Source: an uncultured Algibacter sp. (lineage in GTDB: Bacteria > Bacteroidota > Bacteroidia > Flavobacteriales > Flavobacteriaceae). From it: DNA of 64,000 nt. The stretch lies in the NCBI GenBank assembly GCA_947502405.1, contig CANMZT010000001.1:248001-312000 (forward strand), in the 5' to 3' direction. Shown one piece after another: positions 17,113 to 25,029 of the stretch. Positions within the stretch are counted from its first letter, which is position 1. Each line of letters starts with the position of its first letter. The notes below the pieces were generated by a model. It was not told the DNA's origin, ran no database searches, and was given only the letters and a program-made list of their open reading frames with translations. Both the position numbers and the translations under genes were made by a program.

Positions 17113-19046
17113 GACAATTTTTACTTTTCATTTCTATAATAGCCGTTGGTATCTTGTTTCTTTCAAGACTTTTTTATTTGCAAATCTATGATGCAAATAA
17201 TTACAGTTTGTTTGAAGATAATGCTATTAGAAAAGTATATGATTATCCTAAGCGTGGTTTTGTTTATGATAGAAACGGTAAATTATTAGTGGCTAATCAG
17301 CCCTCGTACGATGTGATGGTTATTCCCAGAGAAGTAGAACCTTTAGATACTTTGGAATTTTGTTCTTTGTTGAAAATTGATAAAGCGCAATTTATTAAAA
17401 AATATAATAAGGCTAGACGTTATTCACCAAGATTACCCTCTGTATTTGTATCACACTTATCTAAAGAAGATTACGCGGTTTTGCAAGAAAAGATGCGAAA
17501 ATTTGATGGGTTTTACATTCAAAAACGTTCCCTCAGAAGTTATGAGACTACTATAGGCGCTAATGTTCTTGGGGATATTGGAGAAGTTAACAATGCAATA
17601 ATTAGAAAAGACCCCTACTATAAAATGGGCGATTTGATAGGTAAACAAGGTGTTGAGGCTTCTTATGAAAATACACTCCGTGGTGTTAAAGGGATAAAAT
17701 TCATTCAAAAAGATAGGTTCAACCGTAATATAGGACCTTACAAGCAAGGGAAGTTTGATACCATTCCTGAACAAGGAAAAGATATAACCATAACTATTGA
17801 TGCAGAACTACAAGCTTATGGAGAATTATTAATGCAAAATAAACGCGGTGGCGTTATAGCTATTGAGCCCTCATCGGGAGAGATATTATCTATGGTAGCC
17901 GCACCTACATACGATCCAAATATTTTGGTAGGTAGGGGACGCTCAAAAAACTTCACAAAACTATATAATGATTCTATTGCTAAACCTCTTTTTAATAGAA
18001 GTTTACAAGGTGTTTATGAACCTGGTTCGCCATTTAAATTAATGAATGCTTTAATAGCGCTACAAGAAAATGTTATAACTCCTGAAGAAACTGTTACTTG
18101 TTATGCTGGATACAAATATGGGAACCGGTTTATGAAATGCCATTGTAATAGAGGTACTATAAATAATATGATTGGTGGTATTCAGAGATCATGTAACGCT
18201 TATTTTGCAACCACTTACAGGAAAATTTTAGACAAAAATGTTAGTGCTTCTGAAGGTATTGATTCTTGGAGTAAACATGCTAAAAGTTTTGGATTAGGTA
18301 ATTTTTTAGGCTACGATTTAAAGGTGGGGCAAAAAGGGAGGATTCCAGATAGAGCCTATTACAAACGTATTTATCCAAAAACTTTTTATTCTACATATAC
18401 TATATCGAATGCCATTGGTCAAGGTGAAGTCGCTACTACTCCAATACAATTGGCCAATATGGTTGCTGCTATAGCCAATAGAGGGTATTATTTTACGCCG
18501 CATATTATCAAAAATATTGAAGGTGAAAGTTTGCCAGAAAATTTTACGAAGCCAAAATATACTACTATTAAAAAGGAGCATTTTGAGCCAGTGATTGAAG
18601 GAATGCATCAAGTTTATAAAAAAGGTACTGCATCTAGCTTACAAGTTAAAGACATTGAGATATGTGGTAAAACAGGAACTGTTGAAAATTTTGCTATCAT
18701 TGATAGCTTAAAAACGCAACTAACTGACCATTCTATTTTTGTAGCATTTGCTCCTAAAGATAACCCTAAAATTGCCATCGCTGTATTTGTTGAAAATGGT
18801 TATTGGGGAAGCAGGTTTGCAGGTAAAGTGGCGAGTTTAATGATTGAGAGGCACATAAAAGGATACATCACAAGAAAAGATTTAGAAGAGTGGCTTTTAA
18901 AACATACGCTAGAAGATGAGTATGCTAAACCGTATTCTGGAGAGCCATTTAAAATTAATGGTTACACTTCACTACAAATTGTAGAGGAGCAAGAATATCA
19001 CCGATTAAAAAAAGAGTTAAACCGAATTAATAATTCCAAAAATTGA
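17109..19046 (+). CDS. mrdA: Penicillin-binding protein 2 (elongasome transpeptidase)
   Basis: This 645-residue class-B PBP has an N-terminal membrane helix (4-24), a dimerisation or pedestal domain (about 45-230) and a transpeptidase domain. The catalytic motifs are SPFK (S307, K310), SCN (S361-N363) and KTG (K521-G523). It crosslinks lateral-wall peptidoglycan together with RodA. Both ends overlap neighbours (mreD and rodA) by ATGA junctions. The C-terminal 40 residues after the catalytic domain are charged and probably flexible. Confidence 0.95.
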   Translation: MRQFLLFISIIAVGILFLSRLFYLQIYDANNYSLFEDNAIRKVYDYPKRGFVYDRNGKLLVANQPSYDVMVIPREVEPLDTLEFCSLLKIDKAQFIKKYNKARRYSPRLPSVFVSHLSKEDYAVLQEKMRKFDGFYIQKRSLRSYETTIGANVLGDIGEVNNAIIRKDPYYKMGDLIGKQGVEASYENTLRGVKGIKFIQKDRFNRNIGPYKQGKFDTIPEQGKDITITIDAELQAYGELLMQNKRGGVIAIEPSSGEILSMVAAPTYDPNILVGRGRSKNFTKLYNDSIAKPLFNRSLQGVYEPGSPFKLMNALIALQENVITPEETVTCYAGYKYGNRFMKCHCNRGTINNMIGGIQRSCNAYFATTYRKILDKNVSASEGIDSWSKHAKSFGLGNFLGYDLKVGQKGRIPDRAYYKRIYPKTFYSTYTISNAIGQGEVATTPIQLANMVAAIANRGYYFTPHIIKNIEGESLPENFTKPKYTTIKKEHFEPVIEGMHQVYKKGTASSLQVKDIEICGKTGTVENFAIIDSLKTQLTDHSIFVAFAPKDNPKIAIAVFVENGYWGSRFAGKVASLMIERHIKGYITRKDLEEWLLKHTLEDEYAKPYSGEPFKINGYTSLQIVEEQEYHRLKKELNRINNSKN

Positions 19047-20323
19047 TGGTAAGGGATACCAATAGGCATTTTAAATTTGATTGGATTACTATTATCCTTT
19101 TCTTTTTATTGGTTGGCTTTGGCTGGTTAAACATAATGTCGGCTTCTCATACAGGAAGTGATTTTAGCTATTTTGATTTCTCTCAACCATTTGGTAAACA
19201 GCTAGTTTTTATTTTTTTAACCTTAGTTTTAATTATTCTATTATTAGCTATTGATGCTAAGTTTTATGAACGGTTTTCTAGTATTATCTACATTATCTCT
19301 ATGCTCTCCTTGGTTGGACTTTTTTTATTCGGAAAAACTGTAAATGGTGCCACCTCTTGGTATGCTATTGGAAGTTTTACCATACAACCTAGTGAATTTG
19401 CTAAAACAGCTACAGCACTAGCTGTTGCAAAATATGTGAGTGATTTAAATACGAACATTAACACCTTTAAAGATCAGATACGCACATTTGCAATTATTAT
19501 TATTCCTGCGCTTTTAGTATTACTTCAAAATGATACTGGGAGTACTATTGTTTATGGGGCTTTCTTTTTTGTTTTATATCGAGAAGGTTTGCCTAAATAC
19601 TATTTAACTATTGGGGTTGCTATTATTTTGGTATCCATAATATCCCTTAAGTTTGGTGCTCTTATTGCTAGTATTATAGCCTTGTTGTGTTTGGTTGTTT
19701 TTCATTTTTATGCCAAGAAAAAACTGCGAATTTTTCAATCTATATTTATTTTTGTTGTGTCATTAAGCGTTTCTTTTGGTGTAAAATTCTTTTATCAAAG
19801 TATTTTAAAACCCCATCAACAAGATAGAATAAGCCTTTGGTTGCGTTTAGAAAAAGACCCTAAAAAATTAGAGCAAATGAAACGTACTTTTGCTTATAAT
19901 CTTAATGAGTCTGAAAAAGCTATAAGCTCTGGTGGCTTTACTGGTAAAGGCTTTATGGAAGGCACCAGAACTACTGGAAAGTTTGTGCCAGAACAACATA
20001 CAGATTATATTTTTAGTACTGTTGGAGAAGAGTGGGGGTTTTTAGGAAGTGCCTTTGTAGTGATTGTTTTTGTGTTATTATTACTTCGTATTCTACATTT
20101 GGCAGAATTACAAAAATCACAGTTTAGCAGAGTTTATGGATATGGTGTAGCCTCAATAATCTTCATCCATTTCTTTGTTAATATTGGGATGGTTATGGGT
20201 TTAATTCCAACTATTGGTATTCCTTTGCCCATGTTTAGTTATGGTGGTTCAGGGCTTTGGGCATTCACAATTCTCATTTTTATTTTTATTAAGTTAGATT
20301 CTAACAGAATAAACGAATGGTAG
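19046..20323 (+). CDS. rodA: Peptidoglycan glycosyltransferase RodA (SEDS family)
   Basis: This 425-residue protein has about ten membrane helices and SEDS motifs: ASHTGSDFSYFD loop, SWYAIGSFTIQPSEFAK (the WI-PSE-like motif), LKPHQQDRISLWL (large periplasmic loop) and the late TIGIPLPMFSYGGSG. It polymerises lipid II and pairs with PBP2. The start is ATG 19046, overlapping the mrdA stop TGA; a TTG one codon upstream is less likely. The loop between helices 7 and 8 contains the usual FIPEQHTDYIF-type segment (here FVPEQHTDYIF). Confidence 0.95.
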   Translation: MVRDTNRHFKFDWITIILFFLLVGFGWLNIMSASHTGSDFSYFDFSQPFGKQLVFIFLTLVLIILLLAIDAKFYERFSSIIYIISMLSLVGLFLFGKTVNGATSWYAIGSFTIQPSEFAKTATALAVAKYVSDLNTNINTFKDQIRTFAIIIIPALLVLLQNDTGSTIVYGAFFFVLYREGLPKYYLTIGVAIILVSIISLKFGALIASIIALLCLVVFHFYAKKKLRIFQSIFIFVVSLSVSFGVKFFYQSILKPHQQDRISLWLRLEKDPKKLEQMKRTFAYNLNESEKAISSGGFTGKGFMEGTRTTGKFVPEQHTDYIFSTVGEEWGFLGSAFVVIVFVLLLLRILHLAELQKSQFSRVYGYGVASIIFIHFFVNIGMVMGLIPTIGIPLPMFSYGGSGLWAFTILIFIFIKLDSNRINEW

Positions 20324-20354
20324 TCGCTAAGCAGTGTTTAATTATTTCACTCTA

Positions 20355-20981
20355 ATGGAAAAATGCTTTGTTTTAATTTTTAGTTTGATCTTTATTTTGG
20401 GATGTTCAAGTTCAAAAAATAGTACTAAAAATTCCTTTACTTATAAAGAAGCTAAACTAATTATGCATGCAGATACTATGAAACCTATGCGTATTTATAA
20501 GATTAATAACAAAAAGGACTCTCTGCTATTAAGGACAAAGAGTAGTTATATAAAACCTAACCCAAAAGACGCTGTTTTGCAACATTTTGTAAAACGATTA
20601 CATGCTACAGTTAGAGATAGTATGTCATTGGGAGTTGGTATTGCGGCACCTCAAGTGGGAGTTTTAAAAAATATTATTTGGGTGCAACGTTTTGATAAGG
20701 AGAACTTCCCTTTTGAAGTTTACTTAAACCCTAAGATTGTAAAGTATTCTGAAGGTACCCAGAGAGTTCGGGAAGGTTGCTTGTCTATTCCTGACAGAAC
20801 TGATACTCTGAATAGTCGTTCTAAAGAAATACTTATTGAATACGATACATTAGATGGAGAGCATAAAACTGAATTGATTGAACGGTTTACTGCAGTAATT
20901 TTTCAGCATGAAATAGACCATCTTAATGGTATTTTATATCTCGATCATTTGGAGAAAGAAATGCGTAATAATTTGAACTAG
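20355..20981 (+). CDS. Lipoprotein with an intact peptide deformylase domain
   Basis: This 208-residue protein begins with a lipoprotein signal (LIFILGC, lipidated C17) and continues into a peptide deformylase domain with all three catalytic motifs: GVGIAAPQ (93-100), EGCLS with C142, and HEIDH (185-189, E186). Classical deformylase removes formyl groups from nascent proteins in the cytoplasm; this copy should be on the periplasmic side of the inner or outer membrane. The ATG at 20355 is chosen because it places the signal first; an upstream GTG would add seven residues. It follows rodA by 31 bases and may be part of that operon. The true substrate is unknown. Confidence 0.8.
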   Translation: MEKCFVLIFSLIFILGCSSSKNSTKNSFTYKEAKLIMHADTMKPMRIYKINNKKDSLLLRTKSSYIKPNPKDAVLQHFVKRLHATVRDSMSLGVGIAAPQVGVLKNIIWVQRFDKENFPFEVYLNPKIVKYSEGTQRVREGCLSIPDRTDTLNSRSKEILIEYDTLDGEHKTELIERFTAVIFQHEIDHLNGILYLDHLEKEMRNNLN

Positions 20982-21040
20982 TTTGAGTTTTATATATTTG
21001 TGAGACACTATTTATATACAGAACCCAAATTTCTTAAAAC

Positions 21041-21517
21041 ATGAAGAATACAATCCTAACCTTAGTCCTAATTATTACATCATTTAGTTTAATTAATGCT
21101 CAGAAAATTGATATTGAAAAAGTTTTTGGGGGTTTTAAATACACCCAAAATGAGGAATTGATTTCAATTGGTGATTTAGTAACTATTATGGATAATAACA
21201 CTGAAGCTTTAGATATATTAAAAAAAGGAAGAACCAACCGTAGTTTTGCTGGCGTTCTAGGTTTTGCTGGAGGTGCTTTAATAGGTTGGCCAATTGGAAC
21301 ATCACTAGGAGGTGGAGATGCAAATTGGACATTGGCAGGCATAGGTGCTGGTTTGGTTGCTATTAGTATTCCTATTGCTACAAAATCAAATAAAAAAATC
21401 AATCAGGCGGTTGAACTTTATAATGCTTCTCTAAACGGAACTTCTTATAATGGTTTTAATCCAGAATTCAACGTTATAGCAAATGCCAATGGCGTTGGGT
21501 TTTCAATGAATTTCTAG
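21041..21517 (+). CDS. Secreted protein with glycine-zipper membrane hairpin
   Basis: This 158-residue protein has a signal peptide (residues 1-20, cleavage near INAQK), a short soluble part, and a glycine-rich hydrophobic hairpin (about residues 68-107, with GVLGFAGGALIGWPIG and AGIGAGLVAIS). A hydrophilic tail follows, ending in GVGFSMNF. Gly-rich hairpins of this kind occur in envelope proteins that insert in or oligomerise at membranes. The function is unknown. It is 60 bases after the deformylase-like lipoprotein and four bases before the next gene, so the two envelope proteins are probably co-expressed. Confidence 0.65.
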   Translation: MKNTILTLVLIITSFSLINAQKIDIEKVFGGFKYTQNEELISIGDLVTIMDNNTEALDILKKGRTNRSFAGVLGFAGGALIGWPIGTSLGGGDANWTLAGIGAGLVAISIPIATKSNKKINQAVELYNASLNGTSYNGFNPEFNVIANANGVGFSMNF

Positions 21518-21521
21518 GATT

Positions 21522-22103
21522 ATGGTGTTTAAGCAAATTATAACCTCATTCTTAATTTTCGTTTGTATTTCGCATACTTTTTCGCAAGATTCTAAATTTA
21601 ATTTAGATATTAATTATCTAACTCCAATTGATGACAACTTTGTTGGTAGGAATTTTAAAGGTGTTATTGATTTAGGATTAAAGTATCGTTTTGCATCTAC
21701 TGAGATTATTAACGTAGGAGTTTCTTTGAATGGAGGTGTTTTGAAAAAACCTAAAAGTGATAGATTACAGCCCAACGATGTAACTATGATTATGATTCAA
21801 CCTAGAGTTTTTTCAGAATTTAAAATAAGTCAGTTGCAAAAATGGCATCCTTCAATTGGGTTAGGTTATACCTTTATGAATTTTAATGCTAGAAATTTTG
21901 ATGGATTTAATTCTCAAATTAATAACACTGAAAAATTGGGTGGTATAAATTTTAATTTAAGTTTAGTTCTTGATGTGTCTGAAAAGATATATGCTCAAAT
22001 TCAATATGATTTTATAAAAACTAAACCAGATAATGGTATACCTGACATAAAGTACAACACAAAAATTAATATTGCAAAAATAGGACTCGGTTGGCGTTTG
22101 TAA
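21522..22103 (+). CDS. Small outer-membrane beta-barrel protein
   Basis: This 193-residue protein has a signal peptide (to about residue 21, SHTFSQ) followed by about eight amphipathic beta strands, typical of the OmpA/OmpW-like barrels of Bacteroidota (for example GVIDLGLKYRF, HPSIGLGYTFMNF, IYAQIQYDFIK) and ends with a strand, INIAKIGLGWRL, on an aromatic-containing motif. It lies four bases after the glycine-zipper protein. It converges with gldC, ten bases away. No substrate or function is readable. Confidence 0.7.
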   Translation: MVFKQIITSFLIFVCISHTFSQDSKFNLDINYLTPIDDNFVGRNFKGVIDLGLKYRFASTEIINVGVSLNGGVLKKPKSDRLQPNDVTMIMIQPRVFSEFKISQLQKWHPSIGLGYTFMNFNARNFDGFNSQINNTEKLGGINFNLSLVLDVSEKIYAQIQYDFIKTKPDNGIPDIKYNTKINIAKIGLGWRL

Positions 22104-22112
22104 ATACTTAAT

Positions 22113-22454
22113 CTACTTTTTTTTATTCAGTTCTAATTTTTCAGCAAAATAATCACAAAAATCTTTCATAGTCGCACTCATTTTATCATCTTGGGTAGCT
22201 CTATAAAATGTATCACTCATAGCAACTAGAGTTTGATGAAAGAAAACTTTCATTTCATCAACAGGCATGTCTTTTGTCCATAAATCTATACGAAGTGTTT
22301 CTTGTGTTTTAGCATCCCATACAGCTAGCATCATAGCTTTAGCTTCTTGGTTAGTTATTCCGCCATCTTCTGCAGTCCAATGCAGTTTTTCTGGTATGCG
22401 ATTTTCATCTAATTCAACATTAAGTTCTATTTTAGATTTTAAAGTATTTGCCAT
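22113..22454 (-). CDS. gldC: Gliding motility protein GldC
   Basis: This 113-residue soluble protein, without signal peptide, matches GldC of Flavobacterium in length and sequence features (SKIELNVELDENRIPEKLHWTAEDGG, MMLAVWD, RIDLWTKDMPVDEMK). GldC is a small cytoplasmic protein with a supporting role in gliding. It directly follows gldB, whose stop overlaps its start by one base, as in other Flavobacteria. The pair stands divergently to nadE. Confidence 0.93.
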   Translation of the reverse strand: MANTLKSKIELNVELDENRIPEKLHWTAEDGGITNQEAKAMMLAVWDAKTQETLRIDLWTKDMPVDEMKVFFHQTLVAMSDTFYRATQDDKMSATMKDFCDYFAEKLELNKKK

Positions 22455-23416
22455 TACTTACGTGGTTTAAACTTTGAGTTATTAAAAATTTCTTCAGTAC
22501 TCTTTATAAGCATATCTTTTAAAGAAACATCATTTTGTTTCATATATGCTTTTAAAATTTGCCAGCCTATGTATTGTCCAATACGTCCTGGAGATTTTGT
22601 GTCGATTTCTTCTAGATAAAATTTTGAAAACGGTGCTGGATTTATAAATCTGCTTGGTAATTTTGAATCCGTACTAAATAGCAATTCTCGACTTATAAAA
22701 TAACGCCAAATATAACTTTCGTTAGCTTTTACCCAGTCCAATTCATCTTTAGTGTAGCCAATACGTGATGCCTCTGTTTTAAAAGGAATCATGATGTCTT
22801 TAAAATATAAGAGCTTTCCAAAATATATCATTTCATCAAGTAATGTCTTTCGGTTAGGATGATACGTGTACTTCTTAGCGTACTCATTAGCTATGTCAAC
22901 CACAATCTGCTCTTTGTTTAAGTTTGCCGTTAAAAAATTTGCGATTCCTCCATAAAATTTATGATTGCTGCCTAAATAAGAATCTAAAGCTATAACTGCG
23001 ATAGTATCGGTAACGATTACTCGGTTTCTAAAATCTACATCATTAGTTGTTGTAATGATTCTAGGTGGATTGAATTCTGGAAAATAATATTTTAGATGGT
23101 TGAATAATGATTCTATTTCGTTTTCAGTATCTTCAAAATTCGAAAAAGCATTTTCAACCTCGTTAAATAATTGAACCTGTAATGTATCTGCTTTTTTTGC
23201 TAACCAAAATGAATCTGGATATTTTTCTGAAAACATAAAAGGGTACGCAGTTTTTAAATCTGGAAGTTTGCCAGAAGTCACATTAGCAAATAGCGTATCA
23301 AAGCGTTCAATTTGAATATTGGTATTTATTTTTGCAATATTCTGTTCTAGTGCTATATCTTTTTTACACGAAAAAGTAACGACTGTTATAAAAAAAAGTA
23401 ATAATACAGGCTTCAT
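22454..23416 (-). CDS. gldB: Gliding motility lipoprotein GldB
   Basis: This 320-residue protein starts with a lipoprotein signal (VVTFSC, lipidated Cys17). It has the family features of GldB, including IERFDTLFAN near residue 35, FPEFNPPRIITT, IALDSYLG, YHPNRKTLLDEMIYFGKLLY and PGRIGQYIGWQIL near the end. GldB is an essential gliding lipoprotein in Flavobacterium. Downstream is gldC; upstream and divergent is nadE. The 93-base gap to nadE holds possible promoter elements for both directions. Confidence 0.93.
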   Translation of the reverse strand: MKPVLLLFFITVVTFSCKKDIALEQNIAKINTNIQIERFDTLFANVTSGKLPDLKTAYPFMFSEKYPDSFWLAKKADTLQVQLFNEVENAFSNFEDTENEIESLFNHLKYYFPEFNPPRIITTTNDVDFRNRVIVTDTIAVIALDSYLGSNHKFYGGIANFLTANLNKEQIVVDIANEYAKKYTYHPNRKTLLDEMIYFGKLLYFKDIMIPFKTEASRIGYTKDELDWVKANESYIWRYFISRELLFSTDSKLPSRFINPAPFSKFYLEEIDTKSPGRIGQYIGWQILKAYMKQNDVSLKDMLIKSTEEIFNNSKFKPRK

Positions 23417-23461
23417 AGAAAACTTAAACGGTATAAATTTTTATAAATTGAGGGTATAGGT

Positions 23462-23481
23462 TATTTTTGTTAGCAAAGGTA
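23462..23481. promoter_or_regulatory. Divergent -7 elements for nadE (+) and gldBC (-)
   Basis: TATTTTTG (23462-23469) reads toward nadE and TACCTTTG (23474-23481, minus strand) reads toward gldB. Both match TAnnTTTG and lie 40 and 58 bases from their start codons. No good -33 box was seen for either, so the call rests on the -7 motif only. Confidence 0.35.
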
Positions 23482-23509
23482 CTATTCTTAGAATTAAATT
23501 CATTTAAAA

Positions 23510-24298
23510 ATGCAAACAGAAAAAGTTGTAAATCATATTGTAAAATGGCTTAAAGATTATGCTACTAATGCAGGTGTAAATGGTTTTGTGGTAGGGGTCT
23601 CAGGAGGTGTTGATTCGGCTGTAACCTCTACGTTATGCGCTAAAACAGGATTGAATGTGCTATGTGTTGAAATGCCAATACATCAAGCAAAAAGTCATGT
23701 TAGTAGAGCGCACGAGCATATTGCGCAACTTAAAGCACGTTTTGAAAATGTTGATGATACAAGAGCAGACTTAACACCAGTTTTTGAAGAGTTTAAAACT
23801 GAGGTATTTATGGATGGCGATCAAGCTACAATTGATATGGCTTTGGCAAATACCCGTGCAAGATTAAGAATGACTACTCTATACTATTATGCAGGGCTTT
23901 ATGGTTTACTAGTTGCTGGTACAGGAAATAAAGTGGAAGATTTTGGAGTTGGTTTTTATACTAAATATGGAGATGGGGGTGTAGATTTAAGTCCGATAGC
24001 TGATTTAATGAAATCTGAAGTTTATAACATAGGGAAATTTGTAAAAGTACCAGAATCTATTATGAAAGCAGCTCCAAGTGATGGTTTATTTGGAGATGCA
24101 AGAAGTGATGAAGATCAAATTGGAGCATCTTATCCAGAATTAGAATGGGCAATGAAAATGGATCATGAAGGTAAGACAGCCATTGACTTTACAGGAAGAG
24201 AACAAGAGGTCTTTAAAATCTATAAACGATACAATAATAATAATAAACATAAGATGATTCCTATTCCAATTTGCGAAATTCCTAGCAATTTGTTATAA
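23510..24298 (+). CDS. nadE: NH3-dependent NAD synthetase
   Basis: This 262-residue protein has the ATP pyrophosphatase loop GVSGGVDSAVT (28-38), the ammonia-type synthetase features GTGNKVEDFGVGFYTKYGDGG and DLSPIADLMKSEV, and the late PSDGLFGDARSDEDQIG loop. It adenylates nicotinate adenine dinucleotide and amidates it to NAD. No glutaminase domain is present, so it uses free ammonia. Length is normal for this branch. It is followed by a response regulator gene 98 bases downstream. Confidence 0.95.
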   Translation: MQTEKVVNHIVKWLKDYATNAGVNGFVVGVSGGVDSAVTSTLCAKTGLNVLCVEMPIHQAKSHVSRAHEHIAQLKARFENVDDTRADLTPVFEEFKTEVFMDGDQATIDMALANTRARLRMTTLYYYAGLYGLLVAGTGNKVEDFGVGFYTKYGDGGVDLSPIADLMKSEVYNIGKFVKVPESIMKAAPSDGLFGDARSDEDQIGASYPELEWAMKMDHEGKTAIDFTGREQEVFKIYKRYNNNNKHKMIPIPICEIPSNLL

Positions 24299-24396
24299 CT
24301 ATTGCAGATTATTTAAAAAAACCTTACATTTACGGCAAGCTTAATCTCTCAACCTAACTAACTCTCAATTAGTTATTTAAAAAAAAGCTTCTCATT

Positions 24397-25026
24397 ATGA
24401 TAAAATTATTAATAGCAGACAACCACCCAATTACCAGAAAAGGACTGGAAGTTCTTTTCTCGGCATCTTCCAACATCAAGATTGTTGGTAGCGTAGACGA
24501 TGGCGAGGCCATCTTAGACTTTGTAAAGAAAAATCCTGTAGACATTATTTTAACAGAAGCGGATTTTCCTAAATTAAATGGATTAACAGTGTTACGCCAT
24601 TTAAAGAATGATTACCCAGACATTAAAACTATTATTTTTAGTGCTCAACCAGAAGAAGTTTATGCCATTAACGCCATTAAAGCTGGTGCTCAAGGTTATT
24701 TAAACAAATCTGTAAACGTGATTACTATTAATGAAGCCATTTTGAAAGTGCACGATGGCGGAATTCATTTAAGTAATGATTTAACACAACAGCTAGCTTT
24801 TGGTACCAGAGTAAATAAAGGTGGTACGTTTTACAAAAAACTTTCTACTAGAGAAGCCGAAGTACTTAAGCTTCTAACTATTGGTAGAAAAAACAAGGAA
24901 ATATCAAAAGAGTTAAACATTAACGAAAAAACAGTTAGTACTTATAAGGCAAGACTTATGCGTAAGCTTAAAGTTACTAATTTAGTTGATTTAGTTAATC
25001 AGGCTAAACTTAGCCAACAGATATAG
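24397..25026 (+). CDS. NarL/LuxR-type response regulator with altered receiver
   Basis: This 209-residue protein has a receiver domain (1-120) and a LuxR-type HTH (about 145-205, KLSTREAEVLKLLTIGRKNKEIS and VSTYKARLMRKL). The receiver keeps K104 (YLNKS) and S82, but the phosphoacceptor position in IILTEADFPKLNG is Glu (E54) instead of Asp, and the usual DD acidic pair is D8-N9. It may therefore be phosphorylation-independent. No kinase gene is adjacent. The gene lies between nadE and dnaG (convergent with dnaG, three bases apart). Confidence 0.85.
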   Translation: MIKLLIADNHPITRKGLEVLFSASSNIKIVGSVDDGEAILDFVKKNPVDIILTEADFPKLNGLTVLRHLKNDYPDIKTIIFSAQPEEVYAINAIKAGAQGYLNKSVNVITINEAILKVHDGGIHLSNDLTQQLAFGTRVNKGGTFYKKLSTREAEVLKLLTIGRKNKEISKELNINEKTVSTYKARLMRKLKVTNLVDLVNQAKLSQQI

Positions 25027-25029
25027 TAT

